Below the pieces are notes generated by a model, which did no database searches, was not told the DNA's origin, and saw only the letters and a program-made list of their open reading frames with translations. This document shows, piece by piece, positions 1 to 11,189 of a DNA stretch of 64,000 nt (its first letter is position 1; every line of letters begins with the position of its first letter). This stretch comes from Trichosporon coremiiforme (taxonomy: Eukaryota > Basidiomycota > Tremellomycetes > Trichosporonales > Trichosporonaceae), in NCBI GenBank assembly GCA_039545355.1, contig BCJJ01000015.1, positions 930,001 to 994,000 of the forward strand. Reading direction: 5' to 3'. A program made the position numbers and the translations under genes.

Positions 1-3000
1 CCACATCCCGTTCAGCCAACACCAACACACCCACTCCCAGACTGGAGCTCTCGCGACCCCTAACACGGGCACGCTGAGCACGCTGAGCACGCCGGGGTAC
101 GGCAGCTGGAACGCTAGGCAGGGATACGGGTACCAGTCGGCCGTGACTGTCCCGGCGCTGCAGCCGCAGCAGCTCGAGACCGTCAGCAAGGACGAGGACC
201 CCGTCTACGGACCTCTGGGACGGGCACGGGGGAAGATCGACCGCGGCCTGACGAGTGACAATGAGATTTCGCCCGACCTCGGAGACCTCTTTGCTCCTTG
301 TGAGTCATTGCGATCCAAGTCGTAGCTGACCCCAGCCGCCGAGCCCGTCTACGTCCGGCCCCCAGCCGACTCCAAGGCGTTCCTCAACATGCGTATCCTG
401 AAAAACGTCCCGATCCCGGATTCTCTGCACTCTGAGCTGAGCCGTGAGCTGTCCGCTTTGGATTGAACTGACAGGCAGACAAGCATGTGGCCGCGCGAAT
501 GGGCATCTTTGAGGAGATCGAGCGGGCGTGGTTCGTAGTCGAGAACCGGCTCTTCCTGTGGAACTACAACGACGGCCGCGAGTTTAGCCGCTACGATCAG
601 ATGGCGGGCGAGATCCAGATCGTCGGTCTGGTGCGCGCGCGGAAGGACGTGTTCATCGACGGCATCACGCACCTCCTCATTATCTCGACTGCGTCGCGGA
701 CAAAGATGCTCGGCCTGTCGCAGGAGGACAACGGCGAGCTGTCAATGTACACGACCGACTTTGAGGTCGACTCGCCAACGCAGTTCGTTGAGGTTCAGGG
801 CACCGACGACGGACGCGTGTTCCTCCTCGGCCACAACAGGGACATCTACGAACTCGAGTACACGGCCAACAGCGGATGGTTCGGCAACGGAACAAAGATG
901 TGGATCACGAACCGTACCTCCTCGGTCATCGCCAACTGGGTTCCGTCCCTGTTCACCCCAGCGAACCGCGAGGGTATCGAGAAGTTTGTCCTTGACCCGC
1001 AACAGAACCGCCTCTACACGCTGCAGTCCAATGGCACCATTGAGTGGTTCGACGTCTCCGGCACCAAGTTTGAGAGCAGGGGCAAGTACGTCCATGCGCG
1101 GAACGACCTGCTCCGCCTCAACTACGGCGGAACGCCCCCTCAGCACTCTGCCGCCAAGATTGTCAACATCGCCCCCGTTCGCAGCTCTGAGAGCAAGAAG
1201 GTCTGGATCGTCGCCATCTCGGCCAACGGCTCGCGTCTCTACCTTGGAGCTGCCGGCTTCTACCCGGGCAGCTCGGGCATGCTCAGCCTGATCGGACACC
1301 GCCCGCCGCCGCCCAATTGCACCAAGGCCGACGCCAACTCGTTCTACTCTTCCGGCACCATGATCGCCGTTAAGGTCGAGGACACGAGCAAGACGGTCGT
1401 CAGCTACGTCACGACGGCTGCCGGCCGTATTTCGAGCCAGCGCGAGAACGCCCACACTCAGCCAGGTCAGACCATGTACTCGCAGCCCATCCTCCAGGAG
1501 TGGGTTGAGAGCGGTACCATTCCCGCCCAGGTGTGGACCATCGCCGAGGTCACCAAGACCAACCCGGCGATCTCGCCCCCCGCCCTGCGCCGACCAGACG
1601 CGGTTGCGCTGTCCCAGCTCCCGCGCGAGGCCACCGTCGATGCCCGCCAGTTCCTCATCCTCACTAACAGCGGCATGTTCTGGGCGCTGCAGCCCCGCCC
1701 GGTCGACATGTACCAGGACGACATCGGGGTCGAGAAGGAGGAGGCTGCCAAGACATGCGGCACAGCGTTCGGCCGCATCCAGGTCGCCGCCATGTGCTAC
1801 CAGCTCGCAGCTGGCACGTCGAGCAAGCAGCCCGAGGTCTCCTCGACCGCTATGAACATTCTCCTGACGTGCGACCCGCCCGTGATCCAAACCTCGTCGA
1901 ACGGGGCTCGCACCATCAGCTACTCGCCCCGCCACGACGGCTACGCGCTGTCCATTGCCCGTCTCCTCCGCCCGATCTGGGACAACAAGGTCACGGTGCC
2001 TGCCCCGAAGGGCATGCAGAAGCTCGCCGTCCCCGAGAAGACCCTGCTCGAGGTGCAGCAGAACCTCGCCAAGCTGCTCAAGGTCGTCGAAGACCACCCA
2101 TTCCCGCGCCACCAGGCCGACGGCGATCAGCGGCTCGCGTGGGAGCAGGAGGAGCTGTCGATGCACGGCCTCACGACGCTGCTGAAGCAGAGCATTGAGG
2201 CGATTTCTTTCATCCTCCTGCTTGCCGACTACAAGCTTCCGGATGTCATCGCCAAGTGCAAGCCGCAGACGCAGCAGGCCATGTCGAGCCTGACGTACCA
2301 GGGCCTGCTCACGAGCCAGGGTGGACGCGAGATTGCGCGCCAGCTCGTGACCGCGCTCATCGAGCTGCAGATCGGCGCAGAGCTCAGCATCGACACGCTG
2401 TCGTCGATCCTGCAGCAGCGCTGCGGCACGTTTGTCGAGCCGGGCGATGTCGTCCTGTACCGCGCCGAGGAGGCTTTGCGGCGCGCGGAGAACACGCGCG
2501 ACCCGATCGAGCGCAACGAGCAGCTGACCGAGTCGCTGCGGTTGTTCGGGCGTGCGTCCGAGTCTGCCGCGCGCGCCGTCTTCCCCCGCCTCGAGGACGT
2601 CACAAAGCGTTACCGCGACATGAAGGATATCCGGGGCGCGATCGAGCTGCCGCTGCGTGTCGCGACCGAGATTGACCCGAATGACAAGGCGGGCGACTAC
2701 GTGCGCGACGGGCAGCACAAGGATGATCCGCGGCGCGATTTCATGCTGCAGCGACAGGAGTGCTACGCCCTCGTCGTGCTCGCGCTCGGCGACTATGACG
2801 CTGCGCTCTCGCACGCAGTCGCGGCCAACCGGCCAGACAACGCTGCGACCATCCGCGACGAGGCGTACGCGCTCGCGATCCAGAGCGACGACGAGCTCTT
2901 CCACTTCTACTTGTACGACTGGATTGTGGAGATGGGCCGCCCCGAGCAGCTGCTCGAGTTCGACACGCCCTTCATCGAGAAGTACCTGCACGAGACGTTC

Positions 3001-3885
3001 TCGACGGTGCCCGAGCGACGGGACCTGCTGTGGAAGTTCTACGCCCGGAGGGAGGAGTACCTCTCTGCTGCCAAGGCGCTACAGTCGCTCGCCATGGTGC
3101 AGGACGGCTCGGACATCAAGCTTGAGGACCGCGTGTACTACCTCGCTCAGGCGCTTACGAACGCGCAGTCGGCCGCGTGCGTCGGCACCGAGGACGTCGA
3201 GTTCCTGACGTCGCTGCAGGAGCGCGTCGACGTCGCACAGGTGCAGCTCGAGGTTGTGCGCGCCATCGTCGCGCACACGGGCATGTCTGACGCGGAGAAG
3301 GTCGCGCCGCTTGAGGCGCTGAACGCGGCCCTCCTCACCCTCGACGATCTATACCAGGACTTTGCCCGCCCCCTGCGCCTGTTCACGTGTATTCTCCTCA
3401 TTCTCAAGACGGCGGACACGCGCGTCGAGGCGGTCTGCCAGGCGGTCTGGCTCGAGCTCCTGCGCAAGGAGGAGGGCAACATCCCTGCCCTCTCGAAGGA
3501 GATCACGGGTTTGATGGGGCGGTTCTATCCGTCCGAGGCGGCGCCACTCGACATTGTCCTGCCCTTAGTGTACGGGCTCACGAGCGAGCTGCACGGCGAG
3601 CCAGGATGGACGACGCGTGCCCTCCTCGCCGGCGGCGTCGGTGCTAGGGAGCTGTGGGACACCATCGTCGCGCTCAGCGAGGAAACGGACCAGCGCGAGT
3701 TCTACGCGGAGGAGGCCGCCGTCGTCCTCCAGCAGTGGGTCGATGGTAAGTGCCAGCTCCCGCCCGCCGAGGTTGAGCAGTACACCACGAGCTACCTCCT
3801 CCGACGCCCTAAGGGGGGCGAGAAGGGCAACGACCAGACTCGCAAGATGCTCCAGGCGGCCAAGAACAAGGCGAGCACGTTTTAG
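1..3885 (+). CDS. NUP155: Nucleoporin NUP155/NUP170, 5' end cut by window edge
   Basis: Scaffold nucleoporin of the inner ring of the nuclear pore complex. Proposed exons are <1-299, 336-443 and 479-3885. The frame is open to base 1, so the N-terminus lies outside the window. The two introns are 36 and 35 nt, and phases match across both joins. After the joins the protein reads into the conserved family block GIFEEIERAWF, followed by FLWNYNDG. This is the start of the N-terminal beta-propeller (Nucleoporin_N family), and a long alpha-helical C-terminal half (Nup155-type) follows. The visible product is about 1,270 residues, against roughly 1,400-1,500 for full-length family members, so only a modest N-terminal piece is missing. 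The stop is TAG at 3883-3885. Identification rests on remembered family sequence and is strong; the exact exon 2/3 junction is chosen by phase. Confidence 0.93.
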
Positions 3886-4566
3886 ATAGAGCGGAAGAGC
3901 GCATTGAGCTGGGCTCAGCAGAGAGGAGCCGCGTAGAGATCACAGATGTAGTAGACCGAAGATTGCCAGTGATTAATGCATAATGTGTCAGTCTGCCAGA
4001 AACCGACGCCCGGACAGAGCGATGCAGGGCGCTAGCCTACGCGAGATAGCGGGATGCAGGAACGGCGCGAGTATGGTGCGGACCGGAGAACCTCCACCAA
4101 AGTTGGCCGTTTGCCACCGCCACGTCAAACGCCAGCAGTGACGACGGTGACGTCTCGGTCTGCCCGCACGCTGACCGCGCTCGTTTCAGCAACATTACCC
4201 TCTCCTCATCAAACCTCACGGCCAAGCCAACGACAGACCACGACACCAGGCAGGGCCCCTGGCACTATTTACTTCTGGTCGACAGCATACACTCCTTTCC
4301 ACCCATCGCTCACTCCATCCCAGGTGTCACCGGATAGCCGGGCAAGCGCGCGAGCCCGAGCCGACGTCAAAACAAGCCCGACGCCGTCGAGATCTGTGCT
4401 TCTCAAAAGTCCTCGACACTCGCCTCCATCACTCACCGACACTATTTGGCGACAGAAATCTGGACAAACCATTGTCCCGACTGTCACAGCGGGGTGGAGT
4501 GACCAGTGATCAAGTTGCACTCCCACCATCACCTCGACGACACAGAGCGACTGAGACATTGACACC
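3886..4566. other. Intergenic spacer, NUP155 3' end and HRD1 promoter/leader
   Basis: Spacer of 681 bp between two same-strand genes. It should hold the NUP155 3' UTR and the HRD1 promoter and 5' leader. Open frames here (for example a 151-codon frame at 4054-4509) have a Ser/Thr/Pro/Arg-rich, low-complexity translation with no family resemblance. I see no RNA gene, repeat or clear TATA box. Confidence 0.5.
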
Positions 4567-7021
4567 ATGAGGCGTCTCGTCGCCTACGGCCTGCTTTCGA
4601 CGGGCTTGACGGGCTCCGTCATTGTGAATGCGGTGCGCTCGCGCCCCAACTTCTTTGCGGCGGCTGTCGCGCTCGGTAAGAGTAGTGGGAGCTTGATGGT
4701 GAGTCATGGTGTCTCACGCCTGCAGAGGTGGAGAGCTGCACTTGACCTGATGATAGCTGACAGGCCAGGTGCTCGGCAACTTTGTTCTCTTCCTCACGAT
4801 TCTGGTGGGAATCGGGTTCAAGCGAGTCTTCTTCGGTACGCTGCGCCAGATCGAGTACGAGCACATGTTTGAGCGGCTGTGGATCTTCCTGACCGAGTCG
4901 CTGCTCGCGCTCACCATTTTCCGCGAGGACTTCAGCGCGACCTTCCTTGCTTTCTACGGCGTGCTCGTGTTCCTCAAGTGCTTCCACTGGGTCTCGGGCG
5001 ACCGCGTCGACTATGTAAGCTAAGCAAGTACCAACTCGAGCTGACCCCAGATGGACCAGGTTCCCCCACCCGGCCCGCCGGCGTCGTACCACGTCCGCAT
5101 GGCTTCGGTCATGAGCGTGCTGACGGTGGCCGACCTCGTACTGTTCGTGTACGCGGTGCAGTCTTCAATCAGCCTGCATGGACACACGGCGAACGTTCTC
5201 TTCGCGTCCGAGTTTGCCATCCTGATCGCGTCCATCATCGGTATCTGGGCGCGCTACATCGTCGGCATCATGGACCTGCGGCACGCGCGCGGCCGCGTCG
5301 ACGCACCCGTCTGGGAGGAGAAGTCGATGTACCTGTTCTACATCGACCTCGCCGTCGACTTTGCCAAGCTGCTGACGTACCTCATCTTCTGCATCGTCAT
5401 CTTCCTGAACCACGGCTTCCCGATCCACATCCTCCGCGACGTGTACATGACGCTGCGCTCGTTCATGGCCCGCTGGTCCGACCTGCTCCGCTACCGCCGC
5501 GCAACCCGCAACATGGACGAGCAGTACCCGGACGCGACGGCGGCCGAACTCGAAGCGAGCGGAGACCACACCTGCATCATCTGTCGTGAGGAAATGGTCG
5601 CGCGCGGCGAGGGCTCGGAACCGGACAGCGACGGCCCGAACGTTACCCCGAAGAAACTCGCATGCGGACATATCTTCCACTTCCACTGTCTCCGCTCCTG
5701 GCTCGAGCGGCAGCAGGCGTGCCCGACGTGTCGTCGAGACGTCTTGTCGCCCGCCCGCACACCGGCGACCCCGCCACCCCAGGAACCTCAGAACGCCGAG
5801 CAGAACCGGGAGCAGGCGAACCAACCAGACACCCCGCAGCCCCAGGCTGCTGCCGTTGCCGCCGGCGCCGCGCAAGCCGCGGCGGAGAACACTCGCGCCG
5901 TGTTCGAGGAGTACTTCCGCCTCCCCCCCGTGAACGGGGACGCGCCCCCGATCCCCGTGCCGAATCAGCCGTCCAGCGCCGCGCAGACGCCGAGCGAGAC
6001 CCGTGCAGCCCTGCTATCGAGCGATGAGGAGCGCCAGCGGTCCATCTGGGGTGCGCCAATCACGCCGGGACGTTTCGTGCGTCCTCCCCTTGGCGCCGCG
6101 CCGCGGTGGCCCGAAGCCGGCTCTCGTTCCGGCACAGCGACGCCGAGCAGCTCACAAGCCCCGCCGGTATTCACGCTCCCCAGTCAGCGCGGCCGCGCTC
6201 CTGACGACCTCTTCGACGAGAACGACATGCCGCTCCGACACGCTGCGGCTGCGGCCGCGCTGAGGCGATTCGAGAAGGGCAAGGAGAAGGAGAGGAGCTG
6301 GGACGAGGCGCCGACGCAGCGCGCATACCTCAGCGAGGCGGGGATTGGATCGCCGGGAACGACGGTCAGCGAGCTCTCGCGCCTGGCCCAGGCACCCGGA
6401 AGTCGTGCCGAAGCTCGCGCAGCGCTCGAGCAGAGACTCTCGGCACTGAGGGCGGTGGACAGGCAGGTCTGGGGTCTCGTCACGGAGCTGAGCAGGCTCA
6501 AATCGGCTTGGGACTTTGAGGACGCCGCGGGCACTGCTCCCTCTGCCCCCTCCGCGACTGCCACTGCTCTCACCGCCGCCGGAACGAGTAGTGCCAGTGG
6601 ATCTGGTCCTGGTGTTAGTGGAAGCAGTGGAGGCGCCGGAGCCGACTCGAGCAGTGTGCTCCCCCGCGCCACCCCGAGGCCTCCCAGCTCTGGTCCGCAG
6701 GCGCCCTCCTCCCCGCACCACATCACGCGCGAAGTCGATGCGCCCTGGTCCAGTGTGGCGAGGAGCTTGACCCCAGAACCGGCGGTTACTCCTCTGTTCT
6801 CCCGCCCGGCGGCTGCTGTCAGTCCGTTGGCCGAGTTGCCGCCACAGGCCGCTAAGCCTCCTTCACCTCCTCCTCAGCCTCAGCCGGAGCAGACTAAGAA
6901 GGAGCAGACTTCCGAGACAGAGGAAGTGACAGTTGAGACGGCGGCTGGAGAAGCCTCGGAAAGCCAGGATACAGACAAGGCGAAGGGCAAGCAGAAGGAA
7001 GAGGCCACGATAGACGCGTAG
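4567..7021 (+). CDS. HRD1: ERAD E3 ubiquitin ligase Hrd1 (synoviolin)
   Basis: Multi-spanning ER-membrane RING E3 ligase and core of the retrotranslocation complex for ER-associated degradation. Exons are 4567-4698, 4769-5014 and 5051-7021, all phase 0, giving 782 residues. The N-terminal third holds about six to eight hydrophobic segments, including the family block KCFHWVSGDRVDY. A canonical RING-H2 follows at about residues 301-353, starting CIICREE, with the central CGHIFHFHC and ending CPTC. The last 400 residues are Pro/Ala/Ser-rich and probably disordered, as in other Hrd1 proteins, but long. Exon 2 begins with a GTG valine codon, so the true start is the upstream ATG at 4567 (MRRLVAYGLL), which restores the first membrane helix. 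Its 3' end faces the OPI10 gene at only 43 bp. Confidence 0.96.
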
Positions 7022-7064
7022 ATGTTCATGATGCATTATATGGTATTGTCTAGCCGCTCACTAA

Positions 7065-7960
7065 CTAATCCTCACGGTCCAGGAAGGATGCGCCCCGGTC
7101 GTTCCCGAGCTTGCGCGTGAAATTGTCGTACCACTTCTGGAACACGGACAGCGGGATCGGCGTTTGCGGCGTGAGCGGGGTGTCGCCGAACGAGTGGAGG
7201 TAGTTCCACAGCTGAACGTTAGCGCCGAGCAGCGAATGGAACGAGCGCAAGGACCCTTCTGCTTCGCTCTGCCACTGTCCTTCATCCATTGCCAGGGGCA
7301 ATCTTAACGAGCAGAGAAGAGAAGGGAGGAGTATACGTACATTCTTGACAACCTTCTCAGCAACCTTGCCGACGTCCACCTTGGCCGCCATCTCGGCGCC
7401 CTTCTCCCTTGACGCGGCACGCTGCTGCACGAGCGCGTCGACGGCGGCCAGCGGCGCAATTTCGATACCAACTTGCGCGGGGCCTTGGGCCTGGTTCGTC
7501 GGCGGGGAGACCTTGTAGATGGCACTCGGGCGCGCGTTCGTCAGGCTGGGGTTAGCTACCGGTTGCACTTCGCAAGCTTCTCCAAGTCCTTTATCATGCC
7601 AAAAGCCATCGGTATGCAGATCGAGGCTGAGCTCCTGCTGCCTCGCCGCTGCGCGGCTCGAGACTCACCCTCCCAGAGCAATCCACTCGTTCGGCGCATT
7701 CGGCCACGCATAGTGCACCGTAGCGCCGTAGCCTTCGGGGAACGGTGTACCAGTTAGGAAGACGGTGAGGTGATGGATCTCATAGGGGCTCTCGAGCAGG
7801 AAGACGAAGTGCGTCTCGTCACTGCGCTTGTTAGCTTCTTCCGACTTCGGACAGCTTACATCTGCTGTAGGTTCGTTTGCCTGTCGTCAGCTAGGGCCAA
7901 TCGTAGCTATGAGGAGAGTGTCACTCACACCAATCGACCTGCGACAATGGCTCCGAACAT
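7065..7960 (-). CDS. OPI10: Hikeshi/OPI10 family Hsp70 nuclear import factor
   Basis: Small carrier protein of the Hikeshi (C11orf73)/Opi10 family. The animal member imports Hsp70 into the nucleus during heat stress, and the yeast member affects inositol metabolism. Minus-strand exons in order are 7960-7929, 7880-7860 (21 nt), 7821-7669, 7545-7341 and 7211-7065. Phases agree at every join and give 185 residues, close to the family's roughly 200. Diagnostic pieces are the start MFGAIVAGRLVQT, then FVFLLESP, GTPFPEGYGATVHY, the block LTNARPSAIYKVS and the C-terminal FQKWYDNFTRKL. The last intron (7212-7340) could be read through in frame. I treat it as spliced because the join gives VVKN-LWNYLHSFG, which matches the family, and because GCTAAC precedes its acceptor. 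MED16 is divergent. Confidence 0.93.
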
Positions 7961-8174
7961 GGTGCTCTAGCTCAAGAGGGTCGAGAAAGTAAGATGCGCC
8001 TTTTGCTCGGTGTTGCTCAACAGGAAGCTGGCAAAATCGCGGTGATGACCTCACACATTGCGTCTCCTTCCCTCGGTGGAGGTCACCACTGAACACTGAG
8101 GCCGACCACCAAGGCGCGATAGACGGAACCAAATCGTCGCCTGCGTGCGATACCGTCCACTGTCGCCGGTGCCG
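7961..8174. promoter_or_regulatory. Divergent promoter of OPI10 and MED16
   Basis: 214 bp lie between the two divergent start codons (ATG at 7960 on minus, ATG at 8175 on plus). Both promoters and both 5' leaders must fit here or overlap the neighbouring gene. No TATA box was recognised. Confidence 0.5.
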
Positions 8175-10929
8175 ATGCAAGCCATCAACAGCGAGTCCGT
8201 CGTCGTCAACATCCTCAACCAGCCCATTAAGATGGTCGACGCCACGACATCACCCGACGAGGCAGAGACTTCTCGCGATGGTCTCCGCCGCATGCAGCGC
8301 CTGACCGAGGCGTCGCGCCGCAAAGTCTCCGGACGGTGAGCTGACAGTCTATTACCATCGCTAACATCGCAGGAGCCTTGCGGCCTTCCACCCGGGGTCG
8401 TCGTACGTGATCTACCCGCCCTCGGGGCGGTCGGGACGGCATCATGTCATGACGTCCGTATTCACCGACTCGGCACCGCGGTCGATCGCCCTCCCGCCCG
8501 TCTTCAGCAAGTCTGAGATGATGAGCGTGTCGCCTGACGGCGCATGGCTCACGTCCTTCTTCAACAATGGGCCGAGCGAGAACCTCGGCGTGCCGCGGAT
8601 GGAGGAGGGGGGCGACTTCATGGTCTTTGCGTCGAGCCTGCTCGAGCCCTCATCGCTGCAAGGCGGATGGCCGACGCTGGCTTCCATGCAACTGTCGTCG
8701 CCCCCGCTCGCTGTCCTGCATGTCTACCCGCCGCGCACGAAGCTGAGCCCGAGTGGGCAGAAAGCCGCGCCCGGTCTCGGACCCGTCCCGCCCCCAGGAC
8801 ACTTCACGGCGCGCTCGCGAGGACCCAGCATAGTCCTGCTCTCGACAGACCTCATCTACTTCCTGCACCCGCACCCGCTCCCGGCGACCGTCGTGCTCGA
8901 CACGCGCAGCTCGCACGCTGTCCCGACCGAGAGCGTGTCCGCAGCCGAGAGCGGGAATGCGGCTCCGCTGAGCTGGACGCTGAACGCGCTGCGGTGCCCA
9001 CTCGGTATCCGCAGCTACGCGAGCCTGAACAACCCCGGCCCCGTGACGAGCTCGGGGACGTACCGCGCCGAGCGCGGGTGGCTCGGCATGGTCGGCGGCA
9101 GCGATGCGGTGTGGGCGGCCGTTGAGCGCGACGGCGAGATCAACGTGACGCGCATCGACATCGGCCTCGACAGTAACAACATGCCGTACCTGGCGACGAC
9201 GCCTCTACCGGCACTCCCGCACGCGCAGCCAAAGCCGTTCGAGGGCGCAAGCTCCCCGCCGCACGCCAGTCTCGAGGAGGTTGCGTTCGTCCCCCTCCCA
9301 GACGGAGACGGGAGCGAGGGTGTCGGCCTGAGCATGATCTACCGCGACGTTGACATGACCTTCGGCCCACCTCCCCGCGTTCGCATGCGCTTCGAGTACG
9401 TCGAGCTGCGCAAGCACTCCGTCGCCGTCGTGGACGGGTTCAAGGAGCTGGGCTCTGGCGACGACGCCGCCGCGTCGCAGGACTGGGCGCCCTCCGTCGA
9501 GTCGAAAACGACAACTGTGTCGCCGGAGGGCACGTCAATCCTCGCCATGACGGTACTCCCCGATGTGCCGCCGCACACGCTAGCGATGGGTCTCGTGTCG
9601 AACAACGAGGGTCTGTTCCTGTCGCACATCAACCTTGCCCCGCACAGCGAGAATGACACGAGTGCGGGCGGCGCGCCGCGGTGGAAGGCGCTCGTGGGCG
9701 AGCAATTCGCCCTCGACCCGAGCGTGGGCAACATCGACCTAGCTCTGATCCCTAGCCAGGGCGTGACGCGCGGTGAGATGGGTTTCGTCGCTGTTGGCGG
9801 GGGCGGCTCGCGGCCGCGCCTGATTCCCTCTCCTCGCCTAGGCGCGCCGACACACCCCGAAGAGTCTCTGAACCACATCGCGGAGCGGTGTGCGCGCTCC
9901 ATCGAACTGGCCGTAGTCCAAGGCGTGGACTGGAGCGACGCCGTGCGCGCCGCCTTCGCGCTCGTGCCGCGGTCGGAAGCTGCGCCCCTCTCGGCAGCGA
10001 TCCTGAAGCAGGCGCTGAACCTGTTCACGAAGCACTCGCGGAGCTACGTCCCGCACCTACTCCGCATCCAGGTGGCTGTGTGGGCACAGGCAGACGACGG
10101 GCGGCGCGCGTACGCTGCCGAGTTGATCCGACTTGGCGAGGCGTCCCAGGTCTTCTTCCTGTGCGGAAACGAGGAGGGCGGCGTGATCTCCTTCGACCTC
10201 GACAGTGTGTGGCACCTCATCGACGTGTTTGAGTGGAGTGTGGCTCTGCTCGGACAGGTGTTCCGGGACGCTGTGGCCGAGAAAGCCGCCGCGGAGTGGG
10301 CCGGCACAGAGGCCGAGGCGAGCGGTACGAGCCGCGTGCTGTACCTTGTCCATCCTCTGCTTCGGCGAATCGTAGTGCGGCTCGTCGCGCTGTGCGCCGC
10401 GTTCGCAAAGTTTGTCGCGCAGCTCAACCGCCCCATCCGGCCCCCCGAGAGCGCAATGATGCTCACGCGGTGTCCACAGGCGACGGCCGTCGCGCAAACC
10501 CGCGTAGCGGATGCGATGGCGACAGAGGGCGTAGACCTGAATGCGTGGGGCGAAGTGCTCGCTAGTCTCGGCAAGACGGCGCGTCCGTCAGACGCAGACC
10601 TGTGCGCCTCCCTCCTTGCCCTCGACATCGCGCTGCTCGCCCCACAGCTCTCCGCCGTTCTGGCGGCACTGCCGGCTCCGTCGGCGCTGTTCGAGGCCCC
10701 GGCCGTGCAACCCGAGCGCGATGGTGCGTCTTTCGCCCCCATCGGCGATATGCCGACTGCCGTGTGCGATCGGTGCGGCGCCAGGACGGTGCTCGCACTC
10801 AGCAATGTTATGCGTACCCGGCCCGCATCGCCCTGGTCCGCGTGGAGGAAGAACTGGAACATGAACTGTATCTGTGGTGGAACTTGGGTTCGGATTCCGC
10901 TGGAGATTCCGCCCAGCATTAGGCGGTGA
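8175..10929 (+). CDS. MED16: Mediator complex tail subunit MED16 (Sin4)
   Basis: Tail-module subunit of the RNA polymerase II Mediator. Exons are 8175-8335 and 8373-10929 (37-nt intron, phase 2), giving 905 residues; animal MED16 is about 880. The N-terminal half is a diverged beta-propeller-like region without a clean repeat. The clearest signature is the C-terminus: a CDRCG pair, then W-x2-W-R-K-N-W, then a CICGGTW pair. This forms the four-cysteine zinc-binding end typical of Med16, at about residues 860-890. The start chosen is the ATG at 8175 (MQAINSES). The frame continues upstream to about 8145 without another ATG, so an additional 5' exon cannot be excluded. Identification rests mainly on the C-terminal motif and overall length and is good rather than certain. 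Confidence 0.78.
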
Positions 10930-11189
10930 GCGAAGGCAAGCGAGCGCAGTGAGCCGTGCGCGGGCAGCGAGCCCCGATCTCTCTCCGCTCATCCACCTCT
11001 GTCCACCATGGCCCGCAGCCTCGGATCAAGACACCGGCGGCAGTAGACACCGGCATAGTAGACATCTAGACAACGATGCAGCGATCACAGTGTACGCAAT
11101 AATGGATCTCGGGGGGGTATGACTAATCTACAAGGGTCTATCGAGAAACATTTCTATCTCCTCCATTTGAGGAACATGGGCCCGCTCTG
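10930..11189. other. Convergent spacer between MED16 and CMK1
   Basis: 260 bp between two stop codons that face each other. It holds both 3' UTRs. Nothing else is recognisable. Confidence 0.5.

Noticed and set aside
742..2991. 749-codon open frame on the minus strand opposite NUP155
   Set aside because: Reverse-frame shadow of a conserved nucleoporin exon; no domain and no separate start context.
4054..4509. 151-codon frame upstream of HRD1
   Set aside because: Ser/Thr/Pro-rich translation without a domain, lying in the HRD1 promoter and leader.
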